Shown: piece by piece, positions 10,718-24,050 of the stretch
Numbering within the stretch: position 1 is the first letter of the stretch
Layout of the letters: each line of letters begins with the position of its first letter
The notes under the pieces: model-generated
Database searches by the model: none
What the model saw: the letters and a program-made list of their open reading frames with translations, nothing else
What the model was told of the DNA's origin: nothing
Translations under genes and position numbers: made by a program
From: Chamaecrista fasciculata
Lineage: Eukaryota; Streptophyta; Magnoliopsida; Fabales; Fabaceae
DNA: 64,000 nt
Assembly: GCA_003254925.1 (NCBI GenBank)
Contig: QANZ01014690.1
Span: 25,154 to 89,153, forward strand
Direction of reading: 5' to 3'

Positions 10718-13382
10718 ACTACATGGAGACTGAGCTTAACCTTAGAGCCAGAAAACCCATACATTCAATTTGTGTCTCTCACCGGCTTCGAAAATCGACT
10801 GCTGCTGTACATACCATAAGCTGTTCAAGCAAGCAGGGATGTTGTTCTTGGTGCAGTTTTATCAGCTTTGGATAGTTAGATAGCAGGGGACAAGGAGCAG
10901 TGGTAGAAAACAAGAATTCTGTAAAATTGGGGGTAGTTTCAATTTGAAAGAACCATTTTTATCTTAAGCATGTTATAAAACATATTAGGGTTTTCTTAAT
11001 GAATGAAATGCCATTTTGAAATGGTAATATGACCTCATGGTTGATTCAAGTTATAATCTTTGATCAAGGTTCTAGCAATTTAACAGTGCCTGTTTACAAA
11101 AATACATCCAACGTTACACATGAAATGCAGAAATGGTTTGCCTTGGTGATTTGGACCCTCGAGCTACCAAGTTCTGGATTGAGCCAACTTGTAAATTAAT
11201 GGAAGTACTAGTGAGAATTTGGATTTTTGAGCATGACGAGTTAAAAACCAGAGGGTTTCTAGATTTGCATTTGAATCCATGGAGGAGTTTATTACTAGAG
11301 TGTTTTGTATCTTCTTACAGGAATGTGTTGAGGACACGTGGAGGATTCTTAGCAGAGCATGTGAAGAGGAAGAGGGACCAATATGGGCGTTCACGCTCCA
11401 TCATTACTTATCTGGGTCCAATACCAACTGTTCTCAATATTATTAGAGAATCAAATCTATCTTTTGCTTCTGTAATCTCTACAACACCCAACTCCTCAAC
11501 CAATTTTTTGGGGATTGTACTTGGTTTTCTGGCTCTATTTAAAATAAGGTATCAACTCCCAAAACTGTCCCAAAAGTTTATAAGGTACAACAGTTTATAA
11601 GGTATTTATCACCTCACCAGTTTTTTCTTAGTAGAACTGTAATCATCTGCGAAAATCTGTAATGTGAATAATGTGAATATGTGATAGTGAGTGAATCCAG
11701 TTTGGGATTTGACTAGACAAGAAAAATAGAAGCAAGACCCATTATGGTCTAATTCTTCCAACATAGAATGGATCTGTGAGATTACACATTTGTTTCAAAG
11801 GATTCATGATTATTGTCCCAAATATCTCAAACCTTTGATGGAACAAATACTTATGATGTTATGGGGTCTCTCTTCGGGTTGGGCTAACTAATCATTGTCA
11901 GTGGTACACACGACAGAAATGCTCAATGAACACCGCAATAAAGGCTTTCATTTTTGCATTATCACGCCCGAGAATACTATTAATGATATTCTTATTGACA
12001 ACTAGGCTTTCTTAATTAATCTTCTGGTGAAATTTGAGATTCCTTTTACCCTTCGTTGAGTTGTTTGACGGTAAAGTAAATCGTAAGATAGTGTCATAAA
12101 AATAAAGTATGTATAAAGTTGAATAACAATATATACTATACAAATAGAGACATAGAGTAGGTTCTACATGCCTTCTGGAGTAACAGCGACGACTAACGAG
12201 TCAGATGTAAGAACGTTCATATGGATTGGGCTAAAGCCCATTGGGCCGACCCTAGCGATCTTCACCTGCTATTTCATGAAGTTTAAAAATATAAATTTTA
12301 AAAGAGACTTGGGTTCAGGACTTCAGGTTAATTTATATTTATTCTTTTATTCCTTCTTACCTTTTTTTCTCGCTTCAAGGTGCTTCATTAAGATATAAAA
12401 TGTTTGAACAGATTGGTTTCCATTATAACTACCGACTGCTGCTACTTTGCTCTTTTTGTTCCCCTCAAGGTATTCTAACAAATCCAATTGATGCATCACA
12501 AGTTAGAAAGAAAGAAAGAACGAATTTGTCGAGAGCGTGAATCATGTGTAGTTAGTACAACTCAACTATTCATTCTTCTGGGCCCAGAAAAGAAAACATG
12601 AAGAAAATGGCTAAAATGCTTTTCTTAATGATAATATATCAGTGACCATGATAAGAGAGAGAAGCATTAGAATTATAGAAAGATAAAGAAAAGAGAAAAT
12701 CAGAACAAATAATGCTAGGGATTGGGATGAGGTGGTAGAACTAGAAAATGAAAATGTAAAAAGAAAAGAGGATTGGATTGGATTGGGTCCTCCTGTGAGT
12801 GGCTATGTCTGTGTCTCAACCAGTCAAGAATCAAAATAGTACCAATTTACGCCTTCATTTTACCAGGTCCACTTTCAAAAACCAGTCAGTGTCAAGAAAG
12901 AAAAATAATTCAAGTTATTTTCCGTCAAAACAAGAGAAAATTCAGGCAAAAAAAAAAAAAAACAAGAGAAAATTATTTTGCCTTTGATTTGTTGTTCAGT
13001 TTCTGAGTTGCGATCCACCTTCTTTTTCACACGCCAGTTTCCTCCAGAAAAGCAAGAACAAAAAATACGCATGGAACAACAGCTAGTAATGTAAAACTAA
13101 AAACCATCTATATTCTTGATAACGTGATCTCACTAAATCAGAAAAGCAAAGTGAGATTATAAACAAAACAGCAAAAGGATAAACGCAAGACAATATTTAT
13201 AGATATATATCATGCATTTGGACTCGAAAACCCTGCTCTTTCTACTGTACATCACAACGGAAATAGTACTTCCGATTCATTCACAAAAACAGAGAGGAGA
13301 CGAAGTTAGTTTTCTGAAGCCTCATCTCCGTCCCTAAAGAAGCCGTAACGATACGATACGATCTCCAGAAGCATTAATCGCA
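10718..13382. other. WRKY 3' region and intergenic sequence
   Basis: The WRKY 3' untranslated region probably runs to about 11010. The rest has no gene I can support. A 155-codon frame at 11133-11600 has no recognised domain and ordinary AT-rich composition. A poly-A-rich patch lies at 12946-12962. The sequence just before 13383 is the likely 3' end of the ERF gene. Confidence 0.5.
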
Positions 13383-13943
13383 TCAAAATAGCGGCGGTGG
13401 CTGATTAAGATCCAACAACAACGGCTTCTTCTCTTTCTTCATCTTCCTCTCCTCCTCGCTCACTACCACATCCACATTCTCCAACTTGTATCCCTTGTAC
13501 TCCGATCTCACCGGAACATCCGTCGGATAATACAACGGAGTCCTCCATAACTCCAACCGCATCGCCAACAGCTCGCCGGCGCCACCACTACTAGCCGGCG
13601 GCGGCGGAAGCGGAAGCGGAATCGACGGAGCCACGGGAAGAGCACCGCCGTAGACGAAATTAGTCTTAGCCCTAGGTCCACGGAGACTCCTAGCGGCATC
13701 GTCGTAGGCCCTAGCCGCCTCCTCTGCAGTATTGAAGGTGCCAAGCCATTTGCGAGTCTTCTTCCACGGATCGCGGATTTCGGCGGCGAATCGGCCCCAA
13801 GGACGCTTCCGGACGCCTCTGTAATGCGCCTCCTTGACGGCTCCGTCGCCGCCGTACCGGACGGCCCTCGGCGGCAGCGGAGGAGGCTCCGGCATAGGAC
13901 CTGAGAGATCGTCGGTTCGAAGTTGAAGCGCGTCAACGGCCAT
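13383..13943 (-). CDS. ERF transcription factor with EAR repression motif (group VIII)
   Basis: Intronless gene of 186 residues. The AP2/ERF domain covers residues 40-97 (starting [19 protein letters not shown]), with the WLGTF block and the EIRDPWKK spacing of ERF rather than DREB proteins, so a GCC-box target is expected. The C-terminus has an EAR motif of the DLNxxP type, LDLNQPP at 177-183, which recruits TOPLESS-type co-repressors; the protein is therefore a likely active repressor in ethylene, stress or defence signalling. The middle is proline-rich. The GC-rich coding sequence, unlike the AT-rich flanks, is normal for intronless ERF genes. The start is the first ATG after a TATA box at suitable distance. 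Confidence 0.94.
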   Translation of the reverse strand: MAVDALQLRTDDLSGPMPEPPPLPPRAVRYGGDGAVKEAHYRGVRKRPWGRFAAEIRDPWKKTRKWLGTFNTAEEAARAYDDAARSLRGPRAKTNFVYGGALPVAPSIPLPLPPPPASSGGAGELLAMRLELWRTPLYYPTDVPVRSEYKGYKLENVDVVVSEEERKMKKEKKPLLLDLNQPPPLF

Positions 13944-14018
13944 AAGAGTGAGAATGAATGAATGAAAGCGCGCGTGGTGCGTGCGAAAGTGTGTGTGAGT
14001 TAGGGTTTGAGTTGAGGG

Positions 14019-14026
14019 TATATATA
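14019..14026 (-). promoter_or_regulatory. TATA box of the ERF gene
   Basis: TATATATA on the minus strand, 76 bp before the ERF start codon. Between them at 14001-14008 is a telo-box (AAACCCTA on the minus strand) in the likely 5' leader. Confidence 0.6.
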
Positions 14027-14029
14027 GGG

Positions 14030-17000
14030 GAGGAGACAGTCTGGGTTAACGCCGACAGGTTTGGGCTATGTAGTGGTTTCAATTGCTAAAATTAGAATTA
14101 AACCTCTTAATACTGATTTTGGTCAAATAATTCTGTATTTATAATTAATTAAATTCCAGCACTTGGAATTGAAAGCGATTTGAAAGTAAATGCGCGTGTG
14201 TGCAAGAGAGAGAGGAAGCGAGAGTCCTAGTTTTGTCTGCACATTTTATGCTGTCACGCTAAACTTTAGGCTTTTTCCTTGTTAGGACTTTTTTCTCAGC
14301 CTTTCATTTTGGGTAAAAAGTTTAGGTGATGCAGATCAAAATCAGCACCATGCCATAAGTATTAGTAGCACACATATACATATATATATGTATATTATTT
14401 TCCCCTCCCTCTTTTTTCCTTCCCAAGTGCTGAACTGATTGATTGCTCCTCTTACTTTAGTGATATTACATTACGTAGCTTTTCATAAAAAATAAATTGT
14501 AGATGAGTAAAGTGAAATATAGGAATGATGGAGGGAGGGGTATAAGTGAGGCAAAGTGTGTTAGCAGAAGGTGGTGCAGAGGGCAGAGTAAGAGTCAGGG
14601 TTGTTCCACTTGCCACCCAAAAGGCATTAATGAAATGATGTAGTAATACATTAAAATGTACATTATTTTAATGTAGTAATGTACATTATTCAATAATGTA
14701 GTAATAAAATACAATACAAAATAAAGGAGTAATAAAAAGTTACATTTTAGAGGGATGGATTTGATGGAAGATGAAGGAACAGAGATAGTTGTAAAATTGA
14801 GGAGGAATGATGAAATGATGAGGTAGGCACGTCCCCTGATATAGTAGTATTCTCAGTCCCACCCCTTCATCTCGTCTTTTATTACACTCTTACCAAATCA
14901 AATCAAAGCAATCTTTTATTTTTTTTTCTTGGTTTTTGTTTATCTTTTAATGTCTCCTCTTTCTCTTGTGATCCTCACTCACAGTCTGACTCACTACGCA
15001 ACCCTAAAACCAGTAGGCAGTAGCCGCTCCTACCAACTGCCACTCTCGTCTGGAATCATTTTCATTTTCAAAAAATCCAATCTTTTTTAGCCCCCACCTT
15101 CATTTATTACTACTATCGGTCTGTCAAACCCTCTTTTTACCTTTAATCAATTCCTATCCATGCTTTTAATTTCATTCTTACTAATTAAAATTTTTAATTT
15201 TAGCATAAAATGGTCCAATCAATTTATGAAGATGGATGACATGGACTCACCAATAATCCCGAGCATCTCACACCACAATCTACCATATGTTTATTTGAGA
15301 CTTGAGAGGGCAAAAGCCTAAAAAAGAAGGGATTTGCTTGATTTTAGGTTTAAGTGTACTTTTGGTCCCTTAAGTTTCGTAAAGGTCTCAATTTGATCCT
15401 AAGTGCACTTTCACGTCTTGAAAATGACTCCCATAATAGTCATTTTTTAACCCACTTCACTCATATTTGTCACATCATCAACTAACTCAGCTTGTCAGAT
15501 AAGCACAAACGGCATATAATGGATGAAAAAAGTGTACTTGGGACCAACCGTGAGACGTTTCTAAAAGTTAAGGGACCAAAATTACAACAAAAAAAAACTA
15601 GGAGACCAAAATTACACCATACAAAATTAAGAGGCCAAATTAAAATCTTTGCGAAAGTTAGAACATCAAAACTGCAAATAAACCTTAATTTTATATATAC
15701 AAAGTTGAAACTGTGGAGCAGCCACAAAATGAGAAATGAAATGCTATTTCATTGATTGGGTTACAAAGTGACCAAGAACCGCTGAGATTGAATGATGAGA
15801 AAAAGATATTTAAAGCCTCCGAACCACTTACGGAGAGACACGTGGAGAAATGAGAAACGCGTGGTGTGGGTTCACATCACATGGGTTTTGGGGAGAAGAT
15901 AATAAATGAAACGACGGCGCATAGGGGTCAAAAAGTCAGCAACCTGGGAAACAAGGGAAGGGATTGTATTTGTAATTTTGTACGTGGAAATGCAGTAGTA
16001 CAAACTACGACTGCCAACTGCCGCCTTACTTGCTACATTCATTCATTCCACATAACATACACAAACATAATCTCACCTTCTTCTTAATACTACTCTTGTG
16101 GGCCTAAATATCTCACCATTCCACATTTTACATTTATTTATTGCATATCTCAATCCATGTGTTTATGTGAACACGCTACCACTTCTGCTTTCACTTTCTT
16201 TCTTTTTTTCCTCATTCAATATTTTACTTGTTTTAAATGGAATTCATTCCACTCTTTTTCATTTCCATGATTACTCATCCCTTCTACCTAATTTTTCTTA
16301 TATATTTATTATCTGAAACCAGTGAGGACTCATTAGGTGTAAGTTATAACCCTCCCACCAAAAACAAAAAAGTGAGATCCATGGGCTACTAATAATTTTA
16401 GCTTCCCTCGGAGTTGTAAGCAAAGATTTGAGCGGCCCACATCGTTCCAGATTTAACTACTTGCTCCAGCCGAAGCTGCAGCCCAAATATTGAACTAAGA
16501 TAGTGGCCCAATCTTGCTAACAACAACGAGGCCCAATGTCTAGCTACTGTTTTTAAGTAAAGGTTTTTTTGTTTAGTAAGTTTTCTTCACATCGACCAAA
16601 AACAAAACAGTAAGTTTTCTTCACCTATCTATCAACTCCACGATTCGAAGCAATGTTCTTCAAACTAGAATGCAGTTTGCTTACTACTGCACAAAAGTCA
16701 AGAAATAAAGGTTTTGATATAAAAGATTAAAATTATACAATATTACTTTTTCAAAACTATATTAGGACAACAGTATATCGATTTTAATCTTTATTTGTTC
16801 TAATTTTTGGGACCCAACCAAGTTACAAGAGGCACAAGCCAGTTCGAACTTCCTTTGTCAATTTATGTCGAGTATTAAGGTAAGTTAGAAAATTTTCATT
16901 AGTAATTTGTTGCAGATTTTAAGGTGACTAATACATGTGCCAGTTGTCAATGAATTTATGCCAATTATTCATATAATACTATAAATCTAAGAACGAACCT

Positions 17001-17747
17001 TGAAAATTCGATACAATTGTCTTCTTTTCTAATTTAAAAACATAGCATTTCATCTCTCAATACTCTTTTCCAAGCATTCACGCCATCCCTATGGGTTTTA
17101 GTTGTCTGATTAATTGGAAGAAAAACAAGTCTTTTAACCTTTCTATGGCTGGAATCTTTCTCAATGGTCACAATATCGCTTGGGCTGGAATGAAATTCTC
17201 CAAAGATCACAAGAAGCTTGAAAGCACTTTAATCTTCATCAGAGATTTGCTAAACAAGTGTGGCTCATGGTTTAACTCCCATCTTACTCTTGCCTTGCCT
17301 TCTGCATCTTTGGTTCCTTTGCTGAGATTAAACTCCTCTCCCTCCACGATGGGAATGCTGTGCAGAGATATAAGCTCACTTGTGTCCCACCTTGATATTG
17401 ATCTTTGCATCTGTGATGTTAATTTATTTTCCTATTTTCCTTGTTCCTTTCATGTTCCCACTTACTGTAAGCTCTTTCTTTTCTAGTTAAACTCTTTGTT
17501 GCTTATCAAAAAAAAAAAAACAAAATCGCTCAATACTCTACAAGTTAATCTGAGACGGGAATAAAATCAAAAGGTTAATATAATATTTAATAAAATCCAT
17601 ACTTCAGTATACTTAACTCATCAAACGCTTTGGCCAAAAACAAAATTCATCAAACGCATAGATAAAACCACCTAGAGACTAAAATAGTTCGGGTACATCA
17701 AGTGAAAAATACAGGAATAACGAGAAAATTGGCGACATGTGTAGTCT
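14030..17747. other. Intergenic between ERF and RPS15
   Basis: Beyond the foldback element at 15347-15684 there is no gene I can support. The part next to the ERF gene is AT-rich with simple motifs (for example a short ATGTA/TACAT-rich patch near 14640-14700). A 131-codon frame at 17091-17486 followed by an A-run at 17508-17520 could be a decayed retroposon, but no domain is recognisable. Confidence 0.4.
15347..15684. mobile_element. Foldback element, Mutator-type non-autonomous
   Basis: The two ends are inverted copies over more than 50 bp. The left end begins GGTTTAAGTGTACTTTTGG; the right end read backwards begins GGTTTATTTGCAGTTTTGA. The flanks are TTGATTTTA (15338-15346) and TTAATTTTA (15685-15693), a 9-bp target duplication with one mismatch. 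A 9-bp duplication with long inverted ends is typical of Mutator-like elements. No transposase is encoded. Confidence 0.7.
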
Positions 17748-19676
17748 TCACTTAAGAGGAATGAACCTGGAGGAGTGAGTAGCACCAATACCAGGCCTTC
17801 CGTGCTTAACGGGCTTGTAACTGATAGAGAATTCAGCAAGATAGTGGCCTATCATTTCTGGCTTAATTTCAACTTGATTGAACGTCTTCCCATTGTAAAC
17901 ACCGATGATGCTACCAATCATTTCGGGTACAATGATCATGTTGCGAAGGTGAGTCCTTACTGGCTCTGGCTTTTCACCAGGTGGAGCCTCCCGTTTCTGT
18001 CTTGATATAAAGACCATGTTTTAATAACAAGCAAATAATATAATCCAAAGATTTCCAATCGTCAAAACCTAAATTAGGAGCATGTAATTTAACACAACAG
18101 TTCAAGGATTGGCATGATTCTAACAAATCAATGACTCGAGACAAAGTTTGGCCAAGTGCAAAGTTGAAAATTGGCTAAAATACGCTTAGAATCCTCTTAA
18201 CCATGCTAAAATACACTTACAATCCTCAAGAAAAAGTTTTAGACGAGGGGCACAAAAAAGTTCTAAATTTTAAAAATTGACAGAAAGATCCTTGAACTTT
18301 CAACTTCTAATCTTCTATCACTCAATACCCATATGTCAAAACTTATTGTCCAATTATTACCGTGTTGTGTCAAATAAGTGAAGCTATTTAGTGGTGCTTC
18401 AGTGATCAAAGAGTTTTACATGAGTTTGTTTGCTTATTTGAGCTCAAGGGTGTTCTGCGCGCTAAACTAAATCTAAGAGGTATTAAGTGATTTGATGGTG
18501 AAAGCTCAAGGGATCCCTATGTCTATTATTAAGACTCATTGATGCTTTGTACCCTCGACCCAAAACTTAGAGGTCCTAAACGCAATTTAAACTTGTAAAC
18601 TTTCATTAAATAATCCATTCACCAATAGTCGTTTAATTCTCTGATTAGGAGAAGTATGCTAATCAAGGGCTCTCCATACAATTCAAACAACCATTGAACG
18701 CCTCTGTCAAGTGTATATTTTTAAGAGACAATGCTATACGACACTACTTCCTAGTTGACCAATTATTGCCTAAGCGACTTTGTCATTATCAAATGTCACA
18801 GGAATCTCCTGCGCTTTTTCCTATCTTTCAATGTGTTACTTCTACATTAAATCACATGAGCAATGTTGAATACTATCATTTTATTAGGACTTGACTTAGA
18901 TATGATTCCTTAGACGTATGTTCTTAGGTTATCCAACAAAATCCTACAATGCAAGGAAAAGTTTCAAAAAGACCCGACTACTTAGTGCTAACTACTAAGT
19001 AAGGAAAATACTTATAGTAATTAGAAGCTTGATTGAAGTAATATAAAAATAGTCACTAATCTTTCACATCTCAGTCAATGAATGCTATTCTTTCTAACAT
19101 CAAACTGCCAATTCCGATGGCCAGACGAAACATAAATAAAATAACCTTTGTGATAGATAAACAAACATCGATCGTAATTCATGGCCAAATCGAAATCAAC
19201 TACTAAATAAATCTTGGGAAAAAAAACTTACCGCCTTACGCAACTTCTTGATTAGTGCCATAGGCTTCCGTTTCAAACCGCGTTGAAACCTGAAATTCAC
19301 AATACCAAATGCCACAATCAGTATTCCAAACGAGAACAGAATAAATAAGGGAATACATGATAGATTAGAGAACTCTCAGGATAAAACACCTTCTACGGGC
19401 GCGAGCATTGAAGAGCTTGACGAGCTCATCCGTAGACATGTCCAAGAGTGCATCTAGATCAACTCCTCTGAAGCTGAACTTCTTGAACGTCCTCTTCTTC
19501 GGCTGTCCTGGAGCGACATCGGTTTCAACATCCGCCTGAAACAACCCAAGAACAAAGTGTAGCAGTGAGTAACAAGAAAACGGTGACAGACGCCATTCTT
19601 ATCTAAAAGCTAGTCTGATTCCTTCAGTTTCCCGTGAAGAAAACGGTGCATTAAGATTGGAAGAGAATCTCACCAT
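17748..19676 (-). CDS. RPS15: 40S ribosomal protein S15 (uS19)
   Basis: Four coding exons join to 151 residues: 19674-19676, 19390-19535, 19232-19289 and 17748-17996. The first coding exon is only the ATG. The second encodes the N-terminus (ADVETDV, then [21 protein letters not shown]). The third contains [12 protein letters not shown]. The fourth carries the highly conserved uS19 core ([37 protein letters not shown]) and the C-terminus [10 protein letters not shown]. The protein sits in the head of the small ribosomal subunit. All junctions keep frame with consensus GT-AG sites. The 1.2-kb last intron holds no gene. The promoter has a telo-box and TGGGCT-type site II motifs typical of ribosomal protein genes. 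Confidence 0.96.
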
Positions 19677-19752
19677 GACTGCGACTAGGGATTGAGGATC
19701 GAGGAGGGAATGCAAATCTCGGCTCGCCTTTGGCTATGAAGGATGATCACTA

Positions 19753-19890
19753 GGGTTTTTGGTGGGAGGCATCAGAGAAGCATTTAAAGGCTATTTTGTT
19801 GTATAACGGGTTAGGTTATTAACCCGGATCCATTTAGGTGGGTCCATTGGGTTCAATCAAGCCCGTTCCTTATAGTTTTCTATTCCTGAC
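19753..19890 (-). promoter_or_regulatory. RPS15 promoter with telo-box and site II motifs
   Basis: On the minus strand AAACCCTA (telo-box) lies at about 19753-19760, less than 90 bp upstream of the ATG, and further upstream are TGGGCT-like motifs. This combination is established as typical of plant ribosomal protein promoters and links expression to cell growth. Confidence 0.55.
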
Positions 19891-19899
19891 CTAAAGCCC

Positions 19900-20263
19900 A
19901 TTTCAATTGACCCAAAATAAAATTATAGGACTTTCATTTTGAGTGTTATTCCAACATTTGAATATTAGAGTGTTGTTTTACTCTGACCAAAAGAAATAAG
20001 TGTTGTTTTATATTTGTTACTACAAAATATTTCCATAGTAATTTGATAAGTAGACTTTCTTTAAAAATTTAGTACGATGTAATTGATTTATTTGATTCAT
20101 TTTTATATTTAATAACTTTTTAATTTACTTTATAACAAATATAAATATAATTATCTATTTTGTAATATTGAAAGTCTTAGTTAGAGAACTCTATAGTTCA
20201 TTTTACATTGAAATAATTTTTTTGTTTGAATGCTTGTTTAAGAAAAAAAAAACTAAACCGATA
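19900..20263. other. Intergenic upstream of the RPS15 promoter
   Basis: AT-rich sequence with no gene or repeat that I can support. It ends at the SINE target duplication. Confidence 0.5.
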
Positions 20264-20467
20264 GTAAGATCTTTGGTTGTCCAAGGTATTCTCCAGCCCG
20301 ATAGGTTAAGGATTAACCCTCTGCGGATCTGAACTCCATTTAAGGATTTGCCGCTGGCTAATTGGTTGCTGCATACACAAGGCGGGGATCAAATCCCCGA
20401 CACTTGCTTAAGCGACCTAGTGAGCTAACCACTAGACCAACTAAGCTTGGTTGATTGTAAGATCTTT
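20264..20467 (-). mobile_element. tRNA-derived SINE with 11-bp target duplication
   Basis: The body is 20275-20456, read on the minus strand. It starts with a tRNA-like head: an A-box TAGTTGGTCTAGTGG and a B-box region GGGGATTTGATCCCC, spaced as in a pol III promoter. The rest is an unrelated body. It is flanked by the exact direct repeat GTAAGATCTTT at 20264-20274 and 20457-20467, which proves insertion by target-primed retroposition. The length suits short plant SINEs of the Au type; family assignment was not checked. It is not a functional tRNA because no cloverleaf acceptor stem closes. Confidence 0.85.
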
Positions 20468-23400
20468 CAATAATTTGAACTCATCTGAGTTTCACAATTC
20501 ATTAACAATGATTAATTAATTTGATCTAGAGATTTGGATTGAAATTAGTTTATTATTCTTTGTTAATAAACATATATTAGTTACAATCATAATGTACTCT
20601 TCTTTTATTTGAAGTCTTCTTCTCATGTTATAAAATTTCAAAACTCTTACTCAATTTTAAAATAGGAATTAGTATTTTTGTATCCAACGCAACCAAAAGA
20701 TCTTTATGCTTTGATATATATCAACTTTCATGATTTTTTTTTTTTACGAGGAACAAGTAAAATATATTATATGAAAGTCAAACGACACTTACAATCGATG
20801 AGAAAATCCAAAACATATGCAACAGAAAAAGCATAACACATAAATTAAGTTGAACTGGGGGCAAAATGAGTGCATAAATTGATCATATAAAAGAAGTATC
20901 TTGAGAATAAAAAATTAACATAAAGTATGTTGTCAATAAGTCATTTACTATTATACTTATTGTTTATTAAATAAGAATCACCCCCTCAGATGTAGATGTC
21001 ACCAACTTCATATATATGTGACAATAGAACGGAGACTAGATCTAAAGTTTAGAAAACTACCACTAAGGCTTGAGGAGAACTGAATCAAATCTGAACAAAA
21101 AAAAGAGAAAATCACCACACAAAGAGATTAAAAATACCACCAAATAAGGAGATGTAACTAGATCTAAAAACTATCACCAAACAAGAGGGAAGAGTTTATT
21201 TAGACTAAAAGAATGAAAAGATTGAAAAGAAACAAAAGTTACTAGCACGAGAGTAGTAGGGAGGAGTTAAAGTGCAATTCCCCCCTTTGACTAGATCTAA
21301 AAGAGGAGAACTATAAGAGAAAAAAGGAGAAGAGAGGGGAGAACTATAGAGAGAAGAAGGAGAAGAGAGGCGCCGATGCAGTCTTTAACTATCATGAACT
21401 TTAAATCCAAATTAATAATCTATCTCTAACGATCTTATAAATTCTAGAGAAATTTATCTAAAACTGTAGACATAGTTAGTGAGAAACATAAGTGCTCATG
21501 AATAAGGGAGTTGTCCTTATCCAATGTCTAAACTAAGAAAAGGATATAACTTAAAAAATAGTTCACTTGTTGCAATGTGCTCTAGTAATAAAATAGATTA
21601 TTTCACAAGAAATTATAAATAAAAAATAATATAGTAATATGCTTGATACTAATCTCAGTTTAGTGTAGTAGTTGGAGAGTTGCATCTTAAGTGATAGAAC
21701 CCAAGTTTGGTATTGTTGGGATGACTCAAACTATTTCGCTATTTAGACCGAATAAAATTAGTCTTCACTTAAATCATTACACGGATAGATGAGAGAAACC
21801 CCATGATTTAACCAAAACAAAACAAAAACAAACAAAACCAAGCATATGTGGTCGCTAATGAAAACCTTGCTCATCACACACATGAGATCATCATGACAAT
21901 CTCATAGCTTACAATTTCAATATATCTGCAATCCCAAGATTTACATGAACAACTTGTGTTAACCAAGTAAATATTTGCTAGTTGCTACAACTATATATAA
22001 CTTGATCTCAGATATGGAGAAATCATCAATACTAGCTACAAATACAATGAATTCAATATATAACTAATGTTATGATAGGTATAACTACTGATCGGTCTAA
22101 AGTTATAGTCTCACAGTAAAAAAAACTACATAAACTGTTATGTTTTGCATATTTAGTTTTAAAATCTAGTAAGTTAATTGAAATTGAAACATGGATGAAG
22201 GATTAATGGGCCATCAAATGTAAAAAACAAGACCGAGATAGTTATGATTTGGACTTTGAACTTTATTGGCATATAAAGACTGAGATTTTTAATTTAAGAC
22301 ATTTTGACACTTAGAATGTTGTGAGATTATTTTAGTGGAGATCAAATGATGACCATTTTATCATATATGTCTTGATCAGGAGGTTTTTGTGGGATTATAT
22401 ATGACTTTATGATTCATAGATAGATGAAAATACCTTTCATTCACTCACAGTGGAAAGCTTTAGTCTGTGATGCAATCCTTATGTTTGATATGGATCACAC
22501 ATTCATAATTTCCTAGAAGAAGTGGTGTAGGCTAATTTGTAATCCTGAACTTTGGTTATTTATAATATTGATCCCTCTTCTACGAAAAAAAAAATAAGGA
22601 CCAAAAGCTATATGAACACGAATAAACACAAGGCTTTTACAATTTGTCCATCTCTCTGGTAATGTTTAAAACCATTGAAATGGGCTCGAGTTGGTTTTGA
22701 TGGCATGTGACACTATTAGTAGTCACTTTCACTTTAAAACTATTGATTCAATGCAATAATATTCACAAGAAACCTTTGATAAAATTGCCAGGATGGCTTT
22801 GTGCATCGTAGATGTATATCTTAGAAAATTCATATTCAAGCATATACATATTTGAGACTTAAATCAACACAAGCAAGCTTTAAAGAAATATATATTGCAA
22901 GATTCATCATCCCTTAGATGCTTGTATGCTAATGAATTTGATTAGAATACCATTAGAATAAGCAAGACAGCATTATCTGTAACTTTATCAATGCCAAGTA
23001 ATTCAAGAATTGTGAGAAATGGAATCATAGATTTGGATTTAGATATTCATTTACAGCACTAACCATTCAAAGATGGATTAAGCTGTCAAAATTCACAGTT
23101 AGGTCACTTTTATTAAGTTAATTACATATGCATGCTCGTGTGTACTCTATAGAACCCAAAATCACAAAGAAAGTAAATCTAAGAATTGTAAGTTGAAGTT
23201 AGAAATTAAATCAAATGAGGGAGGAATGATGCCACTGAGCAACGTAGCTTAGCAATCCAAAACAGAGTGTGAGGCAACAAGGTTGTTACTTGTACTTCAA
23301 ATTAGGATTAGTATGAATGAGGGAAAAGTTTGCACCGACAATTGAGATTTAGGATTTATCAAATGGTTTAATCAAAACATGTTTCGCAAGATATAAGATT

Positions 23401-24050
23401 GGATCTATGGAAACGAATGACAGTAGAACATGATTTAAGGAATAATTTTGTTCTACACACTTACATAGGAACACATGTTCCTTTGACATATACATGTTCA
23501 ACCTTGGTGTCTTTCTAACCAATGGTTTCATATTCAAATCTCATCTGATTTTTATGATTTTTGATGCAATGGAATCCTCTGTTAACCTATTACAATTCGG
23601 TGTTGCTTAATCTTGTATAAGCTCAAAGCATTCTTTTTAATTTGGTAAATACCTTGATAACATCATAAGAAACCCTAGTCATGACCATTGTGGGTTAAAA
23701 TCCAAATTTCTTAAAAAGTAGTAATCCATTTGATGCATTCAAATACCCGTTAGAAAGCTCGTAAAAAAATCTACAAGATAGAAAAGACCCCATTGAAATT
23801 GATTCAGTGTAGCTAAAATCATGATGAAATGAATCGAGCTTAAAAGCACACCTAACCAAACCTAAACACCCCCCTTTCTCCCAAAGCTTTCTTCATATGC
23901 TTCCATATTTGGCATTGGCGACCGTAGATAATATATAATCGCACGGCTCATATTTAAACTTAAAAAAGGGAGCAATCCGTGTGGGGGACATCGTAACCAA
24001 TCAGAATTCAGTATTTGGATATTGTCATACACACACTTGACTATTTAAAC
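20468..24050. other. Intergenic, AT-rich
   Basis: No gene is supported. A purine-rich patch lies at 21294-21372 (repeated GAGAAGA/GGAG units). A weak tRNA-like SINE remnant may lie near 21650-21840 (GTTTAGTGTAGTAGTTGG). The last 150 bp are the histone H1 promoter, with CTATTTAAA at 24042-24050 as candidate TATA. Confidence 0.5.

Noticed and set aside
11133..11600. 155-codon open frame downstream of the WRKY gene
   Set aside because: No recognisable domain, ordinary AT-rich composition, no supporting promoter; likely chance.
13508..13936. 142-codon frame overlapping the ERF gene
   Set aside because: Same strand, other frame of a GC-rich ERF coding sequence; arginine-rich by-product.
17091..17486. 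131-codon open frame before RPS15
   Set aside because: No recognised family. The A-run after it hints at a retroposon, but there are no target duplications or domains to support the claim.
20275..20456. tRNA gene
   Set aside because: A and B boxes are present, but there is no cloverleaf with acceptor stem, and flanking duplications identify a SINE.
21650..21840. Second SINE
   Set aside because: Only a vague A-box-like stretch; no convincing B box or target duplication.
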